Position numbers and translations under genes: made by a program
Notes under the pieces: generated by a model
Told to the model about the DNA's origin: nothing
Database searches by the model: none
What the model saw: the letters and a program-made list of their open reading frames with translations, nothing else
Part shown: in pieces, positions 5,761 through 13,320 of the stretch
Layout of the letters: every line of letters starts with the position of its first letter
Numbering within the stretch: position 1 is the stretch's first letter
Source: Deltaproteobacteria bacterium UBA2385
Lineage (GTDB): Bacteria; Myxococcota_A; UBA796; UBA2385
Assembly: GCA_002343455.1 (NCBI GenBank)
Contig: DDSR01000220.1
Coordinates: 1-17,748, forward strand
Length of the DNA: 17,748 nucleotides
Direction: 5' to 3'

Positions 5761-7398
5761 ATGACCCATCGCCCCGTCCGCCTGTCCCTCCTGGCCCTGC
5801 TGGGCTCCCTTGCCCTGGCTGACTCGCCTGCCCTGGCCGAGTCCCCAGCGCAGCGCTCGTCGGCCGCGACCCCGGACTCCGAGTCGGCCGAGCGGGCCGA
5901 GCGCAAGGGCAAGAAGAGCAGCGCCAAGCCTGCCTCCAAGCCCGCCTCCAAGCCCGCCTCCAAGCCCGCAGCCAGCGCCCCCTCCTCCAACGCGCCGGCG
6001 GCCACCCGCCCCTCGGCCCCTGCGGGCCAGAGCCTCGCGCGCCCGGTGGCGCCCTCGCGTCATGCGGCCAGCACCTCCTCGCCGCAGGCCGGCAATGTGC
6101 GCTCGGCCACCCCGGCCGCCAGCGCCCCCTCCACCGCGCAGCAGCCCAGCACACCCGCCGCGCAGCGGCCCAGCACACCCGCCGCGCAGCGGCCCAGCAC
6201 ACCCGCCACGCAGCGGCCCAGCGCGCCTGGCGCGACCCCCGCGGCCCGCGCCAACCCGGCCTCGCCGGCGGGGATGAACGAGGCCCGGACCGCGGCAGCT
6301 CAGCGCGCCGCGGCTCCGCAGGCCCGCCCGCAGGGCGAGGTCGCCAAGCTGCGCACGCCCGACACCCGGCTCGCCGGTTCCGAGCGCGCTGCAGGTTCCG
6401 AGCGCGCTGCGGGGGCTGAGCGCGCTGCGGGTTCCGAGCGCGCTGCGGGGGCGCGATCGGGTAGCGATCGCTCCTCTTCGGCGGCGCGGGCCGGCCATGT
6501 GCGCCCGCATCGCTCCAACGACCACCGCTACGCGCGCCCGCACCAGCGCCATGTGCGACAGCCGCCGCATGTGCGCTACCCGCCGCCTCGCTGGGCCGGC
6601 TATCGGCCGCTCTACGCGCACTGGTACGTGCACCCCTACTACCGCTGGACACACGCCACCGTGGCCGTCGCCTGGTTCAGCTTCAGCGTCTACGCCTGGT
6701 CGCACGACTGGGCCCCGCCTCCGCGCGCCGGCTACGCCTGGGTGCCCGGCTACTGGTCCGCGGGCATCTGGTTCCCCGGCTACTGGGCGCCGATCGGCCC
6801 GCCCCCGATCATCGTGAACACCTCCTACGTCTACGTGCCCGGCTGGTGGGTTCGCGACGCCTACGTCGAGGGCTACTACCGCCCCGTCCAGCGCGACGAC
6901 GGCGACTGGATCTGGGTCGACGGCTACTACCTCGAGGACGGCACCTACGTCTGGGGCCACTGGGTGCCGAGCACCGCCGCGCCCGCCGGCTACGTCTGGG
7001 TGCCCGGGTACTGGGACGGCGAGCAGTGGCTGGGCGGCTTCTGGCGGCCCGAGCGCCGCAAGGACTACGTCTGGGTCGCGCCCTACTACGGCGAGGACGG
7101 CATCTTCCACTCCGGCTACTGGGAGCCCACCGTCGCGCTGCCCGGCCACGTCTGGATCCCCGGCTGGTTCGACGGCGAGCAGTGGGTCGAGGGCTACTGG
7201 GTCAGCGAGCAGGAGTACGTGGGCACCGACACCTCGTCCTGGCAGGCCCCCGAGGGCTGGGACAGCGGCTGGGAGGAGCCCGAGGCGGCCCCGGTCGCGC
7301 CGGAAGAGGACGGAAGCCTGCCCCTGGCCATCCCGATCGGCGGGCAGGCCGAGGCCGGCTCGGACCGTCACGCCCAGCCCCCCGGCAGCGAGGGCTGA
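5761..7398 (+). CDS. Secreted Trp/Tyr-rich YXWGXW/WxPGYW-repeat protein
   Basis: The first 26 or so residues form a Sec-type signal peptide (positive start, hydrophobic core, ALAES cleavage region). GGAG lies five bases before this ATG, which I prefer to an in-frame ATG at 5674 that would bury the signal. Residues 30-255 are low-complexity Ala/Pro/Ser/Lys with several exact repeats. Residues 270-500 are dominated by Trp, Tyr and Gly, with repeats of the form Y-x-W-(V/I)-P-G-Y/W-W/F at 325-332, 411-418 and 463-469 and degenerate copies between. This matches the YXWGXW/WXXGXW repeat family of exported proteins, whose role is unknown to me. A hydrophobic stretch at about 300-312 could insert in a membrane. 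The next gene begins at the base after its stop. An envelope-surface role is inference. Confidence 0.8.
   Translation: MTHRPVRLSLLALLGSLALADSPALAESPAQRSSAATPDSESAERAERKGKKSSAKPASKPASKPASKPAASAPSSNAPAATRPSAPAGQSLARPVAPSRHAASTSSPQAGNVRSATPAASAPSTAQQPSTPAAQRPSTPAAQRPSTPATQRPSAPGATPAARANPASPAGMNEARTAAAQRAAAPQARPQGEVAKLRTPDTRLAGSERAAGSERAAGAERAAGSERAAGARSGSDRSSSAARAGHVRPHRSNDHRYARPHQRHVRQPPHVRYPPPRWAGYRPLYAHWYVHPYYRWTHATVAVAWFSFSVYAWSHDWAPPPRAGYAWVPGYWSAGIWFPGYWAPIGPPPIIVNTSYVYVPGWWVRDAYVEGYYRPVQRDDGDWIWVDGYYLEDGTYVWGHWVPSTAAPAGYVWVPGYWDGEQWLGGFWRPERRKDYVWVAPYYGEDGIFHSGYWEPTVALPGHVWIPGWFDGEQWVEGYWVSEQEYVGTDTSSWQAPEGWDSGWEEPEAAPVAPEEDGSLPLAIPIGGQAEAGSDRHAQPPGSEG
5926..5973. repeat. 12-bp tandem repeat encoding KPAS units
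   Basis: Four units beginning at 5926, 5938, 5950 and 5962, the last partly diverged, encode KPAS-KPAS-KPAS-KPAA in the secreted protein. Confidence 0.85.
6136..6231. repeat. 24-bp tandem repeat encoding AQRPSTPA units
   Basis: Four units begin at 6136, 6160, 6184 and 6208. The second and third are identical, the first differs by one base and the fourth has drifted. They encode eight-residue AQRPSTPA repeats. Confidence 0.9.
6376..6447. repeat. 18-bp tandem repeat encoding GSERAA units
   Basis: Four units begin at 6376, 6394, 6412 and 6430, all ending in GAGCGCGCTGC plus one base. They encode GSERAA or GAERAA. Confidence 0.9.
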
Positions 7399-7764
7399 GT
7401 GCCCCAGGCCGCCCTCCAGCGCTGGCTGCTCGCCCTGAACGCTCGGGGCGAGCTCGCCGCCGTGGTCGAGGCGGTCAGCCCGGACTGCGAGCTGAGCCGC
7501 TTCGGCTGGGGCGAGGAGGCCGACGTCGTCAAGGAGCGCTTCGTCGGGCCCGAGGCGGTCAGCGCCTGGCTGCGGCGCTCCCCGGCCGGCACCGTCTTCC
7601 AGGCCGAGGGGCCGCTGACCGCTGACGGGGCGGGCTGGGTGCAGCCCTACCTCGTGCGCGTCGAGGACTTCCAGAACCGGGGGCGCTGGATCCTCCGCCT
7701 CGCCCCCGACGGCCGCATCGCCTCGCTCGAGCATCGCCCCGAGGCGCTGCCCCCGCAGGGCTGA
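7399..7764 (+). CDS. Small NTF2/SnoaL-like protein
   Basis: The GTG start abuts the stop of the upstream secreted-protein gene with no spacer, which suggests translational coupling. The 121 residues read as an NTF2-like cone fold: N-terminal helices (LQRWLLALNARGELAAVVEA), a first strand with an aromatic pocket (CELSRFGWG), a helix containing EAVSAWLRRS, then strands (GWVQPYLVRVEDFQNRGRW, ILRLAPDGRIASLEHRP). The pattern fits SnoaL-like proteins, which may be small-molecule isomerases or hydrolases, or merely ligand-binding or protein-binding domains. There is no signal peptide, so it acts in the cytoplasm although its neighbour is exported. No catalytic residue can be assigned. Confidence 0.7.
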   Translation: MPQAALQRWLLALNARGELAAVVEAVSPDCELSRFGWGEEADVVKERFVGPEAVSAWLRRSPAGTVFQAEGPLTADGAGWVQPYLVRVEDFQNRGRWILRLAPDGRIASLEHRPEALPPQG

Positions 7765-7786
7765 GGCTCAGGCCCGGCTCAGGCTC

Positions 7787-10195
7787 TCAGTCCAGGCTCA
7801 GGCTGAGGCTCTCCACCAGCTGGGCTTCGATCTCGGCGTCCTGGAAGGCCACCTCGCGCATCCCCTCGGTCGGGTAGCGCTCGGTCTGGTCCTGGTAGTA
7901 GGGCGAGGACGGATCGTCGGACTGGCTGTAGATCAGGATGGCTCGGGCCTTGGGCCCGGCGGCGCCCAGCTCGACCGCCAGCATGAAGGAGTTGCCGTAG
8001 TTCATCTGGAAACCGCCCACGGTCAGGTCGGAGGTGTCGTTGATCACCTCGGACCGCGTCTCGGTCTCCAGCAGGGTGGAGTTGCCGCCGCTCCAGCTGG
8101 CGATGGCGATGGTCCCCTCGTAGAAGCTGCCGCCGGGTACCGGCAGCGGCACGCCCTGCTTCTGAATGAACTGGACCTCGCCCAGGGGCTGGCCCGGATC
8201 GATGCCCGCCGCCTCGAGGTTCAGCGTCGCCAGCGCCAGGGCCTGGTCGATGGGCGCGTCGGCCGCCAGGCCGGTCGGCGTGTTGACCGGGTCGTCGGGA
8301 TCGAAGGCCACCGACATCAGGCTGCCGGCGTCCAGCCGGGCGTCGGTGGGGAAGACCCCGCCCCCCAGCAGCTCGCGCCAGACCGAAGGGCCGACCTGGT
8401 CGGTCGTGACCCGCCCGTTCCAGGCGCCCAGGGCCTGACAGGCCGGCGCGACGTCGACCAGCTGGCCACTGTACTCGACCGTCTCCCAGGACGAGCAGCG
8501 ATCGACCACCGAGGCCAGCAGCTCCTCGGCCAGCAGGCCCCGGCCGCCCAGGGCCGCGGCCTCGACCTCTTCGAGGGAGAAGAGCCCGTCCTCGCCCGAG
8601 GCGCTGCCTTCGCCGGTCTCGGCCAGGTAGCGGGCGTTCATGCGGGTGCGGGGCTCGCGCGGGGTGCGCTCCGCACCGTAGAGCATCGGGTAGCCCTCCA
8701 GGGGCTCGGCCGGGTTGGTCAGCCAGTGGTTGTCGTTGGCGTTGAAGACGAAGTCGGTCCGGCGCAGCCGGGGCATCTGGTCGAAGGGGACCAGCCCGGG
8801 CTTCCAGGCACCCTCGGCCTCGACCCACTCGAAGGTGTCCACCGAACCGTCCACGGTGTAGACGCCATAGTCGTCGAAGAGGGCCGCCAGGGGCTGCTCT
8901 TCCAGCCACCCCGGGTAGGCCGCCTCGGCCTCCTCGCTCCAGTTGGGGACCGAGGAGCTGTCGATGTAGAAGACCTCGCCCGAGGCGTCGGCGGCCATGG
9001 TGTGGACCCAGGGGATCCCGCCCTGGTCGCGGTGGACCGCCTCGAACTCGTCCATCGAGCTGGCCCGGTTCATGGCGAACCAGGCGCCCAGCATGGCCAG
9101 GTTGTTGCGGTTGCCGTCGGTCAGGGCTGCGGCATACAGCTCGTTCCAGCCCAGGACCGGGGCGTTGATCACCGGTCCCCAGCGGCTCTCGTACAGTGTG
9201 CGCTTGACCGTCAGCAGCGAGCCGTCGCTCTGCAGGACCTCGGCCTCGACCGGCACCTCCTTCATCGCCAGGTACTCGCCCTGGTAGAGGTAGCGGGTCG
9301 GATCGGCGGGGTCCAGCTCCAGCAGGGCCATCGTGAAGCGCGGGGCCATGCTGACCGTGTGTGTCCAGGCGAGCTGGGCGTTGAAGCCCAGGTTGATCGT
9401 CGCCACGCCCATCAGCGAGGCACCGTACACATCGAGCACGCCGGGGATCGTCAGGTGCGACTCGTGCCACTTGCGCTCGCCCTCGGCGGGGAAGTGGGTG
9501 TTGGAGAGCAGCATCCCGCCCCCGCTGGCGCTGCGATCCGATCCGATCGCCCAGCCGTTGCTGCCCATGCCCGGCTCGAGGATGGGCGCGAACAGATCCA
9601 GGGGAGGGGGAGGGGAGCGCGGCTGGAGCGAGGCGCCGGCGACGGTGGGAGGCTGGGCGCTGCCCACCGCGTCGACGAAGACCCCGCCCGAGGAGACCAG
9701 CCCCAGGGCGAGGTAGTAGGTCAGCAGATCGATGTGGGTGATCGGCTGGACCCAGTCCTGACCCGCGCAGCGGGGGTCGAGGGTGCCCTCCTCCAGCCAG
9801 CGGTTGTAGCCGGCGGCGTAGCCGACCAGCGTGTCCTGGACCTCCTGCTCGATCTCGAACCAGCCGTCCTCGGCCTGGCTGCGCACGCCCAGGGCCTTCC
9901 AGCCCAGGTCTTCGTCCAGGTAGGTCTCGCCGAACCAGCGGCTGCGCTCGCCGCGCACGCGGATGACCTGGTCGGCCAGCACGCAGGCGTGATCGCGGGC
10001 GAAGGCGTAGCCCATGCCGAAGCCCAGGCTTCCGTAGTCGTCGGCCTTGATGTGCGGGATGCCGTGGCTGGTCCAGCGGATGTCGGCGGCGTAGGGCCCG
10101 ACCGGGACATCGTAGGGATCGAGGCCGGTGTCGGCGGGGTCACCCTTTTCGGGGCGGCAAGCGAGGACGAGGAGGAGGATGTGCATGCAGGCCAT
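7787..10195 (-). CDS. PvdQ/QuiP-like Ntn-hydrolase acylase (penicillin acylase family), probable lipoprotein
   Basis: Enzymes of this family hydrolyse acyl amides such as acyl-homoserine lactones, acylated siderophore precursors or beta-lactam side chains, after self-cleavage into two chains. Cleavage should fall between G211 and S212 (GMG/SNGWAIG), making S212 the N-terminal nucleophile of the beta chain. Counting from it, His is at beta-23 (H234, SNTHF) and Val at beta-70 (V281), as in PvdQ. The oxyanion Asn is probably in NANDNHW at 485-491 (PvdQ beta-269, here about beta-274). The C-terminus has the family motif GNSFMLAVEL and the YSQSDDPSSP segment. At 802 residues the length is usual. 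The N-terminus (MHILLLVLAC) looks like a short lipoprotein signal with Cys13 lipidated, followed by an acidic linker. The substrate cannot be told from sequence. Confidence 0.92.
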   Translation of the reverse strand: MACMHILLLVLACRPEKGDPADTGLDPYDVPVGPYAADIRWTSHGIPHIKADDYGSLGFGMGYAFARDHACVLADQVIRVRGERSRWFGETYLDEDLGWKALGVRSQAEDGWFEIEQEVQDTLVGYAAGYNRWLEEGTLDPRCAGQDWVQPITHIDLLTYYLALGLVSSGGVFVDAVGSAQPPTVAGASLQPRSPPPPLDLFAPILEPGMGSNGWAIGSDRSASGGGMLLSNTHFPAEGERKWHESHLTIPGVLDVYGASLMGVATINLGFNAQLAWTHTVSMAPRFTMALLELDPADPTRYLYQGEYLAMKEVPVEAEVLQSDGSLLTVKRTLYESRWGPVINAPVLGWNELYAAALTDGNRNNLAMLGAWFAMNRASSMDEFEAVHRDQGGIPWVHTMAADASGEVFYIDSSSVPNWSEEAEAAYPGWLEEQPLAALFDDYGVYTVDGSVDTFEWVEAEGAWKPGLVPFDQMPRLRRTDFVFNANDNHWLTNPAEPLEGYPMLYGAERTPREPRTRMNARYLAETGEGSASGEDGLFSLEEVEAAALGGRGLLAEELLASVVDRCSSWETVEYSGQLVDVAPACQALGAWNGRVTTDQVGPSVWRELLGGGVFPTDARLDAGSLMSVAFDPDDPVNTPTGLAADAPIDQALALATLNLEAAGIDPGQPLGEVQFIQKQGVPLPVPGGSFYEGTIAIASWSGGNSTLLETETRSEVINDTSDLTVGGFQMNYGNSFMLAVELGAAGPKARAILIYSQSDDPSSPYYQDQTERYPTEGMREVAFQDAEIEAQLVESLSLSLD

Positions 10196-10215
10196 GCTAC
10201 CCCGCTCCGGGGCGC

Positions 10216-11013
10216 CTAGCGACGCGCGACCACCAGCAGGCGAGGACCCTGGCTGGGCCCCGGCTCGGTGGCCTGCACCCCCGGCCAGGTCTCGACCTTC
10301 GTGAAGCCGGCCTGGCGCAGGCCGTAGGCCAGCTCCTGCGGGCTGACGATGCTCATCCGGTGCAGCAGCTCCACGCTGGCGCGGCGACCGTCGGCGCGCT
10401 CGATCAGGACCCGCTCCTGGCGGTGGACGATGCCCTGATCGGGGACCAGGCTGTGCCGCACATCGCGCGAGACGACCGCCTGGTCCGGCAGGGTGGCCCG
10501 CTGCAGGGGATACGGGCCGGTGTGGGCGAGCTCACCCAGCAGCTCGGGCAGCTCCAGCACCAGCAGGCCCCCGGGCCGCAGGCAGCGCAGCAGCCGGCGC
10601 AGGGCCAGCACCCGGCCGGCGACGTCGTGGACGTAGCAGAGGGCCCCGTCCCAGCTCAGGGCGAGGTCGAAGCTGGCCGGCGCGTCGATCTGGTCCATCC
10701 GGCCGGGCAGCACCCGAATGCTCGCGCTCGCCCGCTCCTCGGCGCTGGCCCGCAGCCGACGGTCGACCTCCATGCCGACCGCCCCGCCCCCCAGGCGAGC
10801 CAGGGCGGGCAGGCGACAGCCGCTGCCGCAGGCGGCGTCCAGGATGCGCAGCCGATCGCCCAGCCGATGGCGGGCGGCGAGCAGGGTCAGGAAGGCGACG
10901 AGCTGGGGCGCGGGTGTCGTGAAGGCCTCGTGGGCCATCGCCACCGGATCGGCGAGGCCCTGCTCCCGAGGCGTGCGCGCGAGATCGACGAAGGATGAGG
11001 GTAGCGCGGACAT
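10216..11013 (-). CDS. Class I SAM-dependent methyltransferase
   Basis: The 265-residue protein has the SAM-binding motif I ILDAACGSG at 57-65, an acidic residue ending strand 2 (E82), FDLALSWDGALCYV (115-128) at strand 4 and the post-motif LRPGGLLVLEL. These place it with the methyltransferases of class I that act on small molecules or proteins (Methyltransf_11/25-like). The C-terminal half, about 160-265, is a strand-rich cap that could form the acceptor site. The substrate is unknown. GAGGAG lies five bases before the ATG. A small GGGCG/CGCCC inverted repeat directly upstream of that site could affect translation. The acylase gene follows by 20 bases. Confidence 0.88.
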   Translation of the reverse strand: MSALPSSFVDLARTPREQGLADPVAMAHEAFTTPAPQLVAFLTLLAARHRLGDRLRILDAACGSGCRLPALARLGGGAVGMEVDRRLRASAEERASASIRVLPGRMDQIDAPASFDLALSWDGALCYVHDVAGRVLALRRLLRCLRPGGLLVLELPELLGELAHTGPYPLQRATLPDQAVVSRDVRHSLVPDQGIVHRQERVLIERADGRRASVELLHRMSIVSPQELAYGLRQAGFTKVETWPGVQATEPGPSQGPRLLVVARR

Positions 11014-11024
11014 CGGTGCTCCTC

Positions 11025-11037
11025 GGGCGATGCGCCC
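11025..11037. promoter_or_regulatory. Small hairpin next to the methyltransferase ribosome binding site
   Basis: GGGCG (11025-11029) pairs with CGCCC (11033-11037) across a three-base loop, directly upstream of GAGGAG on the minus strand. It might mask or expose the ribosome binding site, but five base pairs are few. Confidence 0.2.
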
Positions 11038-11100
11038 TTTGCCGGTGAGAGCAAGCTATGAGGCGCGGTCCGGGTCTGTCTGTCGCGAGATGTGAGCAGT

Positions 11101-12159
11101 TCAGGGTTCGCTCTTCATATGAACGACCCGCTGCGGGAAGGGGATCTCGATGCCCTCGTCCCGAAAGGCGCGCCAGATCCGCACGACCAGGTCGTCCAGC
11201 GCCGCGCCGCGCACCTCGGGGCGCTCGATCCAGCCCAGCACATCGACGCGGATGCCCGAGTCGCCGAAGGCGCGGAAGCGCACCCGCGGGCTCTGTGCCG
11301 GATCCTCCTTCAGCAGGAAGGTGGACTCCTCGGTCACCCGCATCAACACCTCGCGCACATGGTCGAGGTCGCTGTCGTAGGCCACGTCGACCCCGCAGCG
11401 GATGCGCTCGTGCTCCAGGGGGCCGCCGCTCTCGTTGGTGATGCGCACCCCGGCCATCACGCTGTTCGGCACGATCACCTCGACGTCGTCGCGGGTCATC
11501 AGCCGGGTGCTGCGCAGGCCGATCTGGGTGACCCGGCCGCGGGTCTGATCGTCGATGATCAGGTAGTCCCCGATCTTGTACGGCGAGTCGGCGATGATGG
11601 ACAGGCCGGCGAACAGGTTGGACAGGGTGTCCTTGCTGGCGAAGCCCACGGCGATGCCGACGACGCCGGCGCTGGCCAGCCAGGCGGTGACGTCGATGTT
11701 CCAGGCCAGCAGCAGCACATAGGCCGCCCCGCCGTAGATCAGGGTGCGCGCCAGGATGTCGAAGAGGGGCAGCGTCCGCGGCTGGATGAGCGAGAGGCTG
11801 CCCTTCTGGGTGCTGAGCAGCTCGAGCATCGAGTGGCTGAGCTGCGAGATGGCGCGGGTCCAGACGATGGCGGCGATGGAGGTCCCCACCGCCACCATCA
11901 GGGCGTAGGTCTGCTCGTCCCAGTGCAGGGGCTGCAGCGCGTAGCGGATCCCCACCAGGAGCACGCTGACCGCCAGGGGGAAGGGCAGCGTCCGGGCGAC
12001 GACGTCGTCGAGCTGGTTGCTGGTCCGGCTGGCCAGCCGGCGGACCAGGGGCCCGCCCAGCAGGTGGACGGTGCCGGCGACCATCACCGCCAGGCCCAGG
12101 TAGACGCCGGCGCGAGAGGGAGCGTGCGCCCAGAAGGCGGCGAGTGAGCTGAGTTCCAT
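11101..12159 (-). CDS. mscS: MscS-family mechanosensitive ion channel
   Basis: Small-conductance mechanosensitive channels open under membrane tension and release solutes in hypo-osmotic shock. The 352-residue protein has four to five hydrophobic segments (about 17-36, 60-78, 85-103, 133-153, 157-175). The last is the Gly/Ala-rich pore helix ASAGVVGIAVGFASKDTLSN at 162-181, followed by NLFAGLSIIADSPYKIGDYL. The beta domain is marked by GRVTQIGLRSTRLMTRDDVE (208-227) and VIVPNSVM, and the C-terminal alpha/beta domain ends with IPFPQRVVHM. It has more transmembrane helices than E. coli MscS (three) but fewer than the large YbdG/MscK types. GGAGGAGG directly abuts the ATG, an unusually close spacing. 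Confidence 0.93.
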   Translation of the reverse strand: MELSSLAAFWAHAPSRAGVYLGLAVMVAGTVHLLGGPLVRRLASRTSNQLDDVVARTLPFPLAVSVLLVGIRYALQPLHWDEQTYALMVAVGTSIAAIVWTRAISQLSHSMLELLSTQKGSLSLIQPRTLPLFDILARTLIYGGAAYVLLLAWNIDVTAWLASAGVVGIAVGFASKDTLSNLFAGLSIIADSPYKIGDYLIIDDQTRGRVTQIGLRSTRLMTRDDVEVIVPNSVMAGVRITNESGGPLEHERIRCGVDVAYDSDLDHVREVLMRVTEESTFLLKEDPAQSPRVRFRAFGDSGIRVDVLGWIERPEVRGAALDDLVVRIWRAFRDEGIEIPFPQRVVHMKSEP

Positions 12160-12204
12160 CCTCCTCCGGGGGCCGGCCCTGCGAGGCCGCGCCGATCGGC
12201 GACG

Positions 12205-13290
12205 CTAACGCCTCGAGGGCTCCTCCGGCAGCACATAGCCGAGCACGGCGGCCTCCTCGGGGGCCTCGCCCTGGGGGACCGGCACCGGGGGCAGGCCCTC
12301 GGCCAGGGCGCGGCCGGCGGGATCGGGCTGCCCCTCGGCCCAGCTCCCTCGGCCCGGTCGGTGCGTCCAGCGGCCCCCGCCGTCGATCGCCACCCGGTCC
12401 CGCCCGGAGAGGCCCGGCGGCGCGCAGCCCGGGGCGCAGGAGGGCTCGCACAGCCCGCTCTCGGCCAGCCAGACGGAGCGAGGGGCGGGGCGCTCGCCGC
12501 GCAGGAGGGCGGGGACGTCGGACAGCCCGACCAGGTCGTGGACCACCTCGGGCTCCAGGCCCGGCGCCCAGGTGAAGAGCGGCACGTGCAGCACCGGCTC
12601 GGCGCTGGAGCGGTCGTGTTGGAGGCCGCAGGGCTCCTCGTCCAGGATCTCCCCGTGATCGGCCGCCACCACGATGCGGCTGCCGCGGCGGACCAGCTCG
12701 TCGAGCAGCGGCGCCAGCAGGGTGTCGGCGAGGCGGACCTCCTCGGCGTAGCGCGCGGCCTCGGTGGCGCCGTCGCCCTGGTAGGGCCCGTGGGGCTCGA
12801 AGAGGTGGACCCACAGGAAGGCGGGGGAGGCCTGGGTCGGCAGCCAGGCCTGCGCCCGCTCGACCGCCACCGAGCCGGGCCGCTCGCCGCTCTCGGGGCC
12901 GTCGAAGAGCGAGAAGCCTCGCCGCAGGCCGCCCTCGGGGCCGGCGGGGAAGGCGCTGACGAAGGCCGCCGCGGGCAGGCCCAGGGTCTCGTGGATCAGC
13001 GGGACCTCGGGCGAGAGGCTGTAGCCGTGGTGGTTGTTGGCCCGCAGCCCGTGCTCCCACGGCGGCAGGCCGCTCAGCATCGTCGCGTGCGCGGGCGAGG
13101 TCAGGCCGATGGGCGACCAGGCGTTGTCGTAGCGCACCCCCTGCTCGGCCAGGGCCCAGAGCCGGGGCGTCCGCTCGGGCGAGAGGTGGTCGGCGCGCCA
13201 GGTGTCGATCGTGATCAGGGCCGTGATCGGGGCGCTCGCGGGGGGGCTCGCCGGGGGGCGCGAGCAGGCCAGCGCCAGCACGATCAGCAT
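12205..13290 (-). CDS. Sulfatase-like hydrolase (alkaline phosphatase superfamily) with Thr nucleophile, probable lipoprotein
   Basis: The 361-residue protein has the superfamily metal-binding elements: ITIDTWRADHL (26-36, Asp29 as ligand), VAADHGEILDEE (208-219, Asp211/His212), and His225. HLFEPHGPY at 162-170 is also typical. The nucleophile segment reads LTSPAHATMLSG (63-74), so Thr64 stands where classical sulfatases carry the Cys or Ser converted to formylglycine (C/S-x-P-x-R). The Arg is also missing. Thr-type members of the superfamily transfer or hydrolyse phosphate groups, so phospho-transferase activity is as likely as sulfatase activity. The N-terminus MLIVLALAC suggests a lipoprotein anchored at Cys9. 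This ATG is the first start after the in-frame stop of the kinase gene. It follows that gene by 30 bases and precedes mscS by 45. Confidence 0.85.
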   Translation of the reverse strand: MLIVLALACSRPPASPPASAPITALITIDTWRADHLSPERTPRLWALAEQGVRYDNAWSPIGLTSPAHATMLSGLPPWEHGLRANNHHGYSLSPEVPLIHETLGLPAAAFVSAFPAGPEGGLRRGFSLFDGPESGERPGSVAVERAQAWLPTQASPAFLWVHLFEPHGPYQGDGATEAARYAEEVRLADTLLAPLLDELVRRGSRIVVAADHGEILDEEPCGLQHDRSSAEPVLHVPLFTWAPGLEPEVVHDLVGLSDVPALLRGERPAPRSVWLAESGLCEPSCAPGCAPPGLSGRDRVAIDGGGRWTHRPGRGSWAEGQPDPAGRALAEGLPPVPVPQGEAPEEAAVLGYVLPEEPSRR

Positions 13291-13320
13291 CCGAGCCTGT
13301 CCCCGTGCGTCGCCACGTGC

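Noticed and set aside
5530..7734. Minus-strand open frame of 734 codons
   Set aside because: It is antisense to the end of rluB and to the whole secreted repeat protein. Its translation is Gly/Ala/Arg/Val-rich without family motifs, while the plus strand has a signal peptide and a known repeat domain.
7765..7800. Intrinsic terminator between the convergent NTF2-like and acylase genes
   Set aside because: The region holds repeated GGCTCAGG motifs, but I could not form a convincing stem and there is no T-tract.
10532..13060. Minus-strand open frame of 842 codons overlapping three genes
   Set aside because: It lies in another frame across the sulfatase-like, mscS and methyltransferase genes and shows only compositional Arg/Pro/Gly sequence.
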